Assembly (NCBI GenBank): GCA_019428825.1
Contig: JAHYJU010000006.1
Span: forward strand, 1 to 36,315
Source of the DNA: Patescibacteria group bacterium
GTDB lineage: Bacteria > Patescibacteriota > WWE3 > UBA101185 > UBA10185
Direction: 5' to 3'
DNA: 36,315 nucleotides
Shown here: positions 8,986 through 16,846 of the stretch, in pieces
Layout: each line of letters begins with the position of its first letter
Numbering within the stretch: position 1 is the stretch's first letter
Position numbers and translations under genes: made by a program
The notes under the pieces: generated by a model
Told to the model about the DNA's origin: nothing
Database searches by the model: none
Seen by the model: only the letters and a program-made list of their open reading frames with translations

Positions 8986-9027
8986 AGTCAAGATTTATTT
9001 TGATTAGAAAGAAGTGGTTTATAAAAA

Positions 9028-9108
9028 CAAAAAAGCCCGGACATCTTGTGTTAAAAGAAAAGAGTCCTACCTACTCTTTAGTTTTTCACTTGATATCCGG
9101 GCTTTTTT
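9028..9108. terminator. bidirectional intrinsic terminator with internal hairpin
   Basis: AAAAAAGCCCGGA...TCCGGGCTTTTTT with nested AGAGTCCTACCTACTCT. Confidence 0.75.
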
Positions 9109-9178
9109 AAAATTTAATTTTCTTCTAATTAAATTCTTCTAATTCTTTAAATATTTCTTTTAAAAAATTGGAAGAACT

Positions 9179-9229
9179 TGGGAGGTAAGTGGTAAGAATA
9201 TAGTTGTAACAGATATACTTACCTCCCAT
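9179..9229. other. 12-bp stem-loop after the stop of the 9234-9539 ORF
   Basis: TGGGAGGTAAGT...ACTTACCTCCCA inverted repeat. Confidence 0.6.
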
Positions 9230-9233
9230 AGAA

Positions 9234-9539
9234 TTACATTTGTTTTAGAGCCTTTTCCAAGCCCTCTTCGAGTAATAAATACAAGAAGAAAGGCCAAATT
9301 ACGATGGCTCTGATACTTTGGATTTTTTTCCTTGGGTATGAAAAATATTCAAAAATAAATCCGAATATGATATACCCCAGAACAATGGAAATATCCAAAG
9401 TTTTGATGTTATGACCAAAAAAGAGTGAATCAGCAATTGAAATCACTCCATATCCGGTTAGTCCAAATACTATGGCTAACAAAATAGCCATCAGTAAGGA
9501 CATAAAAATACATAAAACAAACATCAAACTTTTTTTCAC
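9234..9539 (-). CDS. small membrane protein, hypothetical
   Basis: 101 aa with several hydrophobic segments; follows the CSD gene with the same orientation. Confidence 0.65.
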   Translation of the reverse strand: MKKSLMFVLCIFMSLLMAILLAIVFGLTGYGVISIADSLFFGHNIKTLDISIVLGYIIFGFIFEYFSYPRKKIQSIRAIVIWPFFLYLLLEEGLEKALKQM

Positions 9540-9556
9540 TTTAGCCTCCTTTGGCT

Positions 9557-10309
9557 TTACACTCTTTTCGCATCTTCTTTTTCTAAATCCTCATTCCTTT
9601 TTTCAAAAGATGAGCGGTCACCAATAAGACGATGCTTGGTACGACCATGGCCATGATGATTAGGTACTGAGAAATCAAGTACCCAATCGTTGTCTGTGAC
9701 TTTAAACAGTGCGGCCCATTTCATACCGTGCCCATCCCCATACTCAAATATTTTTTCCAAACCTTCCGCCTTGTCAATAAAAACAGAAGACATGGCATTG
9801 TAGGAGATGTGCATAACAATGTAGGTCTCACCAGGAGTTAATTTAAAAACTCCCTTTGCTAAAGAACTCATTCGTGCCCTTGAAGGTAATTCAAATTTCA
9901 CATAATCACCATGAATAATACCTTTTTCGAAGGAATTATTATCAACATATACATGGCGGCCATAGTAATTTGAAGCCACAGGCACCAATATTGTTGCAGG
10001 GCCAAGCTTTCGACGGAGCTCTTCTTCAGCTTCTTTAGCTGTTTCTAAATCAGCTAATTTTTGGGCAAGTATTTCCTCCTCTTTTTGTACAGCATTTTTT
10101 TCTTCAGCTGTAAGAGACAAACTTGCCGATGTTACCTTCAGTCCTTTATCGTTCTCCATGAGGTCTTTTACTACAACCTCACGGTTCGATAGATCTACCC
10201 CATAAGGCTGTCTTGAATCAAGGGCGGTTACATGCATAAAAACATCATGCCCTTGAAAATTAACAAATCCAAATCCACGATCTTTATACCAACGTACAAT
10301 TTTAGCCAC
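9557..10309 (-). CDS. cold-shock-domain protein with coiled coil and C-terminal domain of unknown function
   Basis: N-terminus AKIVRWYKDRGFGFVNFQGHDVFMHVTAL matches CSD RNP motifs; then a Glu/Lys-rich helix and an unrecognised ~140 aa domain. Confidence 0.85.
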   Translation of the reverse strand: MAKIVRWYKDRGFGFVNFQGHDVFMHVTALDSRQPYGVDLSNREVVVKDLMENDKGLKVTSASLSLTAEEKNAVQKEEEILAQKLADLETAKEAEEELRRKLGPATILVPVASNYYGRHVYVDNNSFEKGIIHGDYVKFELPSRARMSSLAKGVFKLTPGETYIVMHISYNAMSSVFIDKAEGLEKIFEYGDGHGMKWAALFKVTDNDWVLDFSVPNHHGHGRTKHRLIGDRSSFEKRNEDLEKEDAKRV

Positions 10310-10461
10310 TTTAACCTCCTTTTTAGGTTTAATAGGGATAGCTTCCCTTTTTTCTTTTTTGTGCTTTAGGCAAATGCCTCGGCTACACTCAAAACCGCCT
10401 CTAAATTAAGAGGAATTAAATTACATATGTATATAATCTAATTTCTCCATTTTAGATTTTT

Positions 10462-10553
10462 AAAAAAGGTGTTGAGGAGAGGTCACATAATTAATCACAT
10501 CTAAAATTTTGATGTAAAAACGTACGTGAAACCCCTCCTTTGATTGCTTTTTT
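10462..10553 (-). ncRNA. structured RNA element, copy 1
   Basis: Shares AAAAAAGGTGTTGAGGAGAGGT and GTACGTGAAACC[CT]CTCC[CT][CT]TGATTGCTTTTTT ends with copy 2; apical hairpin ACATC...GATGT. Confidence 0.6.
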
Positions 10554-10773
10554 GCCCTATGGTCTCGCCCACACAGTACTTATTCCACCTACCATCCGGT
10601 AGAAATAGGAAAAGTTCCATCTGTATGGATCCGCATTTACGTTTTGGACACTACTTCGCTTAATTTTTGTAAAGCAGTATGTAGTGAGAGGTTCATCACC
10701 TCAGCCAAACGCCACACGTCTATCAGCATGAACTGACACTTTAGCATGTGGTTTGTATTGAAGAAGCCAGTGC

Positions 10774-11112
10774 TTACAAACGCACTGTCTGGACCTCAAC
10801 CTTTTTAACTTTCTCATAATGCGAGAAACTAAAAGTTGCGGTGCCATCTTCCTTCAACTCCCTATCCATTACGGCCCGAATAACCGGGCTAACTTTCTGA
10901 GAGTTAATAACCTCAGACAGGATGGGAAGAGGAAGTACGGCTTCCAGCACAGTCGCACTGTGCTCCTCCACCAGCTCGAGAACACGATCGGCATCTGGTA
11001 CTGTTTCCGAGATCTGTAATATCTCGGCGTTAGAACCAAAAATCCGCTTTAGCTCTGCAAGCTGTTCCTCACTTGCCGGGTGGCGCGTGAGGCGAAGGAT
11101 CACTTCCTTCAC
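10774..11112 (-). CDS. hypothetical protein, 112 aa
   Basis: Coherent ORF (MKEVILRLTRHPASEEQLAELKRIFG...); no family recognised. Confidence 0.7.
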   Translation of the reverse strand: MKEVILRLTRHPASEEQLAELKRIFGSNAEILQISETVPDADRVLELVEEHSATVLEAVLPLPILSEVINSQKVSPVIRAVMDRELKEDGTATFSFSHYEKVKKVEVQTVRL

Positions 11113-11254
11113 TTTTTTCTCCTTTCCTTTTTTATTCCCTGCAGGATTGCAGGGTAAGATTGGCTTGACCTTTAAAGGAAGTCATCTCCTTACCGATTGT
11201 TCGGTAATAAAAAACAAAATTAAATAAATTTAATTTGATCTTTTACCACAAAAC

Positions 11255-11350
11255 AAAAAAAGGTGTTGAGGAGAGGTTCGCGTTCACATAGTTGCATTGA
11301 AATTTTCAATGTTAATATGTACGTGAAACCTCTCCCCTGATTGCTTTTTT
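11255..11350 (-). ncRNA. structured RNA element, copy 2
   Basis: Same ends as copy 1 with an apical hairpin of different sequence (CATTG...CAATG) in the same position. Confidence 0.6.
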
Positions 11351-11411
11351 TAGCTCAGCTGTTTAAAACTTTTTAAATGATAAGCGAGCTTGTACTTACC
11401 AAAACCTTTTT

Positions 11412-11498
11412 GGCTGCAGAACATTAGATCCTGATTATAGGATTTACGGTGCCAACCGTTGTTCTAAGTGAGCCGAGGAAAGGTGATTCCTCTTTTTT
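11412..11498. other. three-way-junction-like fold followed by a plus-oriented terminator-like hairpin
   Basis: AGAACA(11418-11423)/TGTTCT(11460-11465) enclosing ATCCTgattatAGGAT and ACGGTgccaACCGT, then GAGGAAaggtgaTTCCTCTTTTTTT. Confidence 0.5.
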
Positions 11499-11500
11499 TA

Positions 11501-11884
11501 CTAACTCCAGCGATTAAGAACCGCTGAAATTATTCCTTCTCCTGGGATCTTAACTTCCAACCATTCCTGGTCGGAAAAAAATCCCTTGATGCCCATCAAG
11601 GCATATACCTTGATGGAAGCGCCCAAAAAGTCCACTACCTCCTCGAAGGAGGTAGTTTTTCGTACTTCCCCCAAATTCCTTACCATTCCCCCCAACTGGT
11701 AAGTTTCCCCCTTTTTCTCGACTATCGTGTAATAACCTCCAGGGAGGTTAATACACATGTACCCACCCTCTCGGATGGATACGCTATTTATTCCCTCAAT
11801 GCCTTCTATGGCATTGAGGGTTTCTAATATCCACTGGGGGATTTCATTGGGGAAAATCCCCAGTTCAAGAATAAACTCTGCCAT
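11501..11884 (-). CDS. hypothetical protein, 127 aa
   Basis: MAEFILELGIFPNEIPQWILETLNAIEGIEG...; preceded by an AGGAGG ribosome-binding site (AAAAAGGAGGAAAAAATGG on the minus strand). Confidence 0.75.
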   Translation of the reverse strand: MAEFILELGIFPNEIPQWILETLNAIEGIEGINSVSIREGGYMCINLPGGYYTIVEKKGETYQLGGMVRNLGEVRKTTSFEEVVDFLGASIKVYALMGIKGFFSDQEWLEVKIPGEGIISAVLNRWS

Positions 11885-12864
11885 TTTTTCCTCCTTTTTC
11901 AGGTCTGTTGGGGATGGCTCCCCATTTTGGATTTTCCTATCAAGCGTTTTTGCTCAATAGCTAGTACAGGCATTCTTGGTAGGCAGGAATAAATACCTGT
12001 ACATAGTTATTGAACAAATAATTACAACAATTTTTGAATTTTCATTGATTTAACTTAAATTTTCAAAGTACTCTTTCCTTAACTTTTTCCTAATCTCAAC
12101 TCTCATTTTTAAAAAATTAAGAGCTGAGTTAGGAGACCATCTTGTTAAAAAAACAAAATGATAAACTCTCTCCTTTTTAGGTAGTATCCATAAACCTATT
12201 TGGTAGGATACTTTAGGCAGGAAGTAAACAGATTAATATTCACTACCTTTTAAGTTCTTTAATTTTGAACTTTTTCTAATTCTTCTTAGATCTTTTAATT
12301 TCAAATCTCTAAGAGCAAAATTTTAAAGCAATCATATATTGGGCCACTCTTCTCGGCAAAGCTTTAGCGTAGCCGGACAGATTCCCTATTTGTTAAGGTT
12401 TTTACCTTAACTTCTGAATAATTTTATTCAGATTTTAAAGTCTTCCTAATCTTTCGTATTAAAGGGATATACCCAGTAATAACCAATTTGGTAGGAAAAG
12501 ATTGTAGGCGACTATGTAATTTAATGTTTAAAAGATTAAAATTTTTATCTTCTAAACAAAAATCTGTCTAAGATATCGGTGGGTCTAACTTAGTACTCTC
12601 CCCGGTTTATTTAAAATAGAATATATTTCTATGAATATGGGATGATAGGTTATTGTCCCGTGTATCTTAGGCAAGTTTCTGTTTAGAATTAAAAAAAGCC
12701 AAGAACTGAAAAGAATATTTTTATTCTTACCAAATCCCGGCTTTGTTTATTTAAAAGAAAATCTTTTTTGGTAGGCCTTAAAGATCTGGTAGGTTCTTTT
12801 GCTTCTTTCTATGTAGTTTTAAAAGTACTCTCCTTCTTTCTTTTTTTAATTTCTAACTTTGAAC
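11885..12864 (-). ncRNA. candidate ~1 kb structured leader RNA
   Basis: No credible ORF; many perfect hairpins, long-range helices and a four-fold recurring CCUACCAA motif; preceded by a consensus-like promoter. Confidence 0.5.
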
Positions 12865-12870
12865 AACTGA

Positions 12871-12899
12871 ATTATATCTTATAGTTTTATATTTGTCAA
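12871..12899 (-). promoter_or_regulatory. sigma70-type promoter P1: TTGACA-N17-TATAAT
   Basis: Reverse complement of 12871-12899 gives consensus -35 and -10 with 17-bp spacing. Confidence 0.75.
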
Positions 12900-12913
12900 G
12901 TACTTGTTAACAA
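12893..12913. promoter_or_regulatory. putative operator 1: TTGTCAAGTACTTGTTAACAA
   Basis: Imperfect palindrome, repeated at 12981-13001. Confidence 0.6.
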
Positions 12914-12958
12914 CTAGTTAAATCTCTTAATCTGTTCTTTCTATTGATTAACAAGCAT

Positions 12959-12987
12959 ATATTACTACAGGATATAATATTTGTCAA
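12959..12987 (-). promoter_or_regulatory. second sigma70-type promoter P2: TTGACA-N17-TAATAT
   Basis: -35 lies within operator 2; same geometry as P1. Confidence 0.5.
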
Positions 12988-13001
12988 GTACTTATTGACA
13001 A
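12981..13001. promoter_or_regulatory. putative operator 2: TTGTCAAGTACTTATTGACAA
   Basis: TTGTCAA/TTGACAA perfect inverted arms; 19/21 identical to operator 1. Confidence 0.65.
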
Positions 13002-13029
13002 GTGTATTTATCTTATATAACATATAAGC

Positions 13030-13779
13030 ATGTACAAAAAAGTTCTTGAAGATTCAGGCTTAAAATCAGGTGAAGCAGAAATATATGATCTTCTATTACA
13101 ATACGGCGACTCCCCCGCTTCCGATATAACTTCCAAAACAAAATTTAAAAGGGGAATGGTATATAAGTTTTTAGATGATTTAGAAAAAAGAGGTTTAGTT
13201 TCTACTTATAGAAAAAATAAGAAAACATATTTCAAACCCGAGCACCCTTACAAACTTCTAGAATCTATAGAAAAAACAATACAAGAATCTAAAACTCAGG
13301 AAACAATGCTTCAGAGTACACTTTCTCAAATAGTTAATACCTTTAATACATTACAGAACAAACCGGGAGTAAGAGTTTATGAAGGAATTGATGGAATAAA
13401 AGAAGTTTATATGGATACTTTGAGGGAAAGTAAAGAAATATGGGCTATACTTCAAACTTCTGATGTTGACCCAAAACTATATAAATGGCTAACAGAAGAG
13501 TATACTCCAATGAGGGCTAAATCTGGAATAAAAGCAAAAGTTATTGCCGCTCAGGATTCAAAATTAAAAAAGTATATTGAAAAAAACAAAGAGGAAAACA
13601 GAGAAACAAAAACAGTTCAAACAGGAAAATTCCCTATAGCCATTGAGATGAACATTTATGGAAACAAAGTAGCCTTTATGAACTTCAAAAAAGGGGAGAG
13701 TAATATCGGAATTATTATTAACAACAAACTCATTGCTGACACTATGAGGGCACTATTTTCTTTAGCATGGGAAGAATAA
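13030..13779 (+). CDS. TrmB-family transcriptional regulator
   Basis: N-terminal wHTH (LKSGEAEIYDLLLQYGDSPASDITSKTKFKRGMVYKFLDDLEKRGLVSTYRKNKKTYFKPEHP), linker coiled coil, C-terminal sensor-like region. Confidence 0.85.
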   Translation: MYKKVLEDSGLKSGEAEIYDLLLQYGDSPASDITSKTKFKRGMVYKFLDDLEKRGLVSTYRKNKKTYFKPEHPYKLLESIEKTIQESKTQETMLQSTLSQIVNTFNTLQNKPGVRVYEGIDGIKEVYMDTLRESKEIWAILQTSDVDPKLYKWLTEEYTPMRAKSGIKAKVIAAQDSKLKKYIEKNKEENRETKTVQTGKFPIAIEMNIYGNKVAFMNFKKGESNIGIIINNKLIADTMRALFSLAWEE

Positions 13780-13824
13780 GATAATTGATAAACTATATAA
13801 TCACAATACAATTATCTGCTGTCT

Positions 13825-15612
13825 CTACATCCTAAATACCAAACGACCGTTGTGAATCTCTAATCTTATGGGAGACATTTCTCCTCTTTTGACCTGTTCT
13901 CGTAGATCCTCTATTGAACCTTTAAGCCAAGAAGAGTAAACGAAGGGTACTCCCAAAGGGACTCCCCAAGCGTCGACATTCCTATTGTAATCAACACTTG
14001 GGTGATATAAACCAATACCGTAAAGCATTTGGAACAGTTCACTTGTTGGAATACTAGAAATATCAAAATCAGGATCTTTTTCTATTTTGTAGTATGAATT
14101 ATCAAATAATCCTTCTTTTCCAATCGGAACTGTATCTAATTTTTGAACCTTGAATCCGAATAATTTTGCATAAGACTCAAACTGAAATCGAGTCATTGCC
14201 ATTCTGTTATATTTATGTAATTCATCAGGACCGTCGTAGATATTCCTTGCTCTCTGGGGTAAAACACCTAAAGATTCAAGATGAGCTGAATAATCTCTAG
14301 TATTGCTACTGTACTCATCGTCGCTACTCTCTGCTATCTCGGGAATTTCAGGAATGTCAATGATCATTTCGCCACCCTTCTGCAAGATTCTGTGCATTTC
14401 ATCAAAGAACCTTGCCATTTTCTCAGGAGTATTGTTGTGAAGTATTGTCCTACCTAAACAAAACATAATTTCAGGATTATCAAAACTTTTTTCGGTAGCC
14501 TTAGGTAAAGGCATATTATGCCAATCTACCTGCACAACCTTCAAATTTGGAGCATCTTCTTTTATTTGGTGGACATGTTTTTCTTCATATTCATATGCTG
14601 TCACGTCTAAACCTTGTTCATGTAACAAAATCGAATGCCTGCCCGTTCCCGCACCAATATCAGCTATTTTAACTTTCTCAGGGGGTATACCTTTTTTACT
14701 TGCATAATCTTCTACTATAAGTCTAATCCTTTCTACCTCCGCTTTCGTCTGCTTCTCATTATTTAATGCGTATTTACGAAACTCCACAGCTTGATAAACC
14801 GCTGATAAAGTGGTCATTACTTTTGCACCACTTTCTCCCTGAATAGTCCTCACAGTTTCTAAAACATCTGGATTATTCTCAGCATTAAGAAGCAAACCTT
14901 CGATTGTTGAAACGACTCCAAATACATTCATCGTCTCTACAGCTATTTTTAGTCTCGCTTCAGAATCTAAATCTTCTTGTGTTAGAAATCGAAAAACAGT
15001 GCCTCTCTCCTTTGCAGATGCCAAATATTCTAATGATTCTCTTAAAGCTATTAAATCCTCTTGCTCGCTAGTCATAGCTAAAGTCGTCATAGAGTCTTCT
15101 AAAAATGGTATTATTTTATCTCTATACTCTACGTATTTGGGATTTTTTAAGCCATCCTTATTAAATGAACGACCTGTTGTATTGCTTGCAAAGCATAATC
15201 TACATGCTAAAAACTTTGTGAGTTCTTTTCTAGCTTCAAAATTTTTATCTTGCGCTAAACGGGATAACAACAAAACACTCTCCGTTATATCTTCTTCCAT
15301 ATCTATAATACCAAGTGTATTTTCAACTTCGACCGCAATCATTGTGGCTTGTCTATCAATCGAATCAAATCGAATCTTCGTATCGTAATTCTCATAGGTT
15401 TCTCTATCGTATTCCAACTCCCTGTAGGCTGAATTTATCTTATCCCAAGATTTTAATATAGATGCGGCTTTACCCTTATATATTTCGTAATGCGAGGTTT
15501 CTAAATTTTCAGAAATATTGTTGAGACTACCACTCATCGAGTGGTCAGTATTTTCCGGAGATATACTCCTAACTACCTCAAAATCATTAACTATAGAGAT
15601 TCCCTCAGACAT
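13825..15612 (-). CDS. SAM-dependent methyltransferase with long N-terminal extension
   Basis: VKIADIGAGTGRHSILLHEQGLDVTAYEYEEKHVHQI...VDWHNMPLP...FFDEMHRILQKGGEMIIDIPE (class I MTase motifs). Confidence 0.88.
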   Translation of the reverse strand: MSEGISIVNDFEVVRSISPENTDHSMSGSLNNISENLETSHYEIYKGKAASILKSWDKINSAYRELEYDRETYENYDTKIRFDSIDRQATMIAVEVENTLGIIDMEEDITESVLLLSRLAQDKNFEARKELTKFLACRLCFASNTTGRSFNKDGLKNPKYVEYRDKIIPFLEDSMTTLAMTSEQEDLIALRESLEYLASAKERGTVFRFLTQEDLDSEARLKIAVETMNVFGVVSTIEGLLLNAENNPDVLETVRTIQGESGAKVMTTLSAVYQAVEFRKYALNNEKQTKAEVERIRLIVEDYASKKGIPPEKVKIADIGAGTGRHSILLHEQGLDVTAYEYEEKHVHQIKEDAPNLKVVQVDWHNMPLPKATEKSFDNPEIMFCLGRTILHNNTPEKMARFFDEMHRILQKGGEMIIDIPEIPEIAESSDDEYSSNTRDYSAHLESLGVLPQRARNIYDGPDELHKYNRMAMTRFQFESYAKLFGFKVQKLDTVPIGKEGLFDNSYYKIEKDPDFDISSIPTSELFQMLYGIGLYHPSVDYNRNVDAWGVPLGVPFVYSSWLKGSIEDLREQVKRGEMSPIRLEIHNGRLVFRM

Positions 15613-15680
15613 ACCCCAATTCTAAATCAAAAATAACCACAGGACAATCAATAGGAAATTAAAATTAAAAAAAAGAAAAC

Positions 15681-16049
15681 CTACTCTAAAATACTCATAA
15701 TCCTAACCTTCCCAAAATAACCCATCTTCAATAAATCTTTATCCTTAGTTAAAAAAACATCACAACCGGAGTCAGATGCAGAATGAAGCTGAATATTGTC
15801 TTCAAGATCAGTTGTAGGACCGGTTAAAGATCTTGCAACTATATCCCCGCTAGTATCTACCACATTAAAGGTCTTAAATAACTTCTCTGCATCCGGATTT
15901 GGAACACTGTGTTTATAAACGTAAAACCACACGGGAATAGAAGATGCTGATAAAAATAGTGAATTTGAAGAAAGTTGGTTTAACAGTCCTACATCTCTCT
16001 TCTCTACAATATCTATAAAAGCGTTGGTATCAAGAAATATTTTTGCCAT
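15681..16049 (-). CDS. PIN-domain (VapC-like) toxin
   Basis: MAKIFLDTNAFIDIVEKR...D...LEDNIQLHSASDSGCDVFLTKDKDLLK. Confidence 0.88.
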   Translation of the reverse strand: MAKIFLDTNAFIDIVEKRDVGLLNQLSSNSLFLSASSIPVWFYVYKHSVPNPDAEKLFKTFNVVDTSGDIVARSLTGPTTDLEDNIQLHSASDSGCDVFLTKDKDLLKMGYFGKVRIMSILE

Positions 16050-16296
16050 ATTTTTCCTCTAAATGCTTTTGAAAAATTTCTTTTCTTTTTTTATATGAGT
16101 AGTTAGTACCGGTATGAAATGCTTCAATAAAATTCTTCAAATTCTTTTCACTAGAAATAACTTCTTTTTCATCATAAGGCTCTACAACTCCAATAACTTT
16201 AGACCTGTGTAACAGAAATGTCTTTTGTCCTTTTCTCAAAGAATCCCTTAATTTTGCTGATTTTGTACGTAATTCCGTAGTTGATAAATAATTCAT
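16030..16296 (-). CDS. antitoxin, Phd/YefM-like, partner of the PIN toxin
   Basis: MNYLSTTELRTKSAKLRDSLRKGQKTFLLHRSKVIGVVEPYDE; start reassigned from 16386 to the internal Met at 16296, just downstream of a palindrome. Confidence 0.8.
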   Translation of the reverse strand: MNYLSTTELRTKSAKLRDSLRKGQKTFLLHRSKVIGVVEPYDEKEVISSEKNLKNFIEAFHTGTNYSYKKRKEIFQKHLEEKYGKNIS

Positions 16297-16308
16297 GAGG
16301 TAATTATA

Positions 16309-16326
16309 TATACATTTAAATGTATA
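16309..16326. promoter_or_regulatory. perfect 18-bp palindrome TATACATTTAAATGTATA (putative operator)
   Basis: Self-complementary, 13 bp upstream of the reassigned antitoxin start. Confidence 0.65.
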
Positions 16327-16399
16327 GTAAAGTGTATATTTTAAAAAATGGCAAAGCCAATAGATTTCTCTATGTGACCTTGCCAACGAGAAAAGTTAT

Positions 16400-16771
16400 T
16401 CAATTTAGGCACCGATAAGCACCTATAACTACTCCATATTCATCATCACTTTCTAAGCCAAATTCATGAGCGGATCTGTTAATATCATCGGACACCTCGC
16501 GAGCAACTTTTACAACTTCACTAGGATTGTTTGCTATATAAACCTTTCCCATATAGTGAACAGGCCTACCTTCTTTTAGTGCCCTGGAAATTCTAGTCCC
16601 TACATCGTAACCCCACCAAAGATCCTCCTCATCCTCTGTGGCTTCAAAATATTCTATTTCCCAACCCCATCCAAATTTCAAAATCTTGTGAAAAATAATC
16701 TCAGGATCAACCTTTGTAACATTTCTCTTCCTACCCTTGTGGGGCCCGGATAAATACGTAAGGTAAACCAT
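16400..16771 (-). CDS. hypothetical protein, 123 aa
   Basis: MVYLTYLSGPHKGRKRNVTKVDPE...; coherent ORF, no family recognised. Confidence 0.7.
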   Translation of the reverse strand: MVYLTYLSGPHKGRKRNVTKVDPEIIFHKILKFGWGWEIEYFEATEDEEDLWWGYDVGTRISRALKEGRPVHYMGKVYIANNPSEVVKVAREVSDDINRSAHEFGLESDDEYGVVIGAYRCLN

Positions 16772-16846
16772 TTTCTCTCCTTAGTTTTTTAATTGATATA
16801 AAGGATAATACCAAAATTTCTATATAAAGAAAGGTGAATAAAAACC

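Noticed and set aside
11964-12805. T-box riboswitch suspected from repeated TTGGTAGG/CCTACCAA and attenuator-like hairpin
   Set aside because: No AGGGTGGNACCGCG antiterminator sequence and no aminoacyl-tRNA synthetase or amino acid gene downstream.
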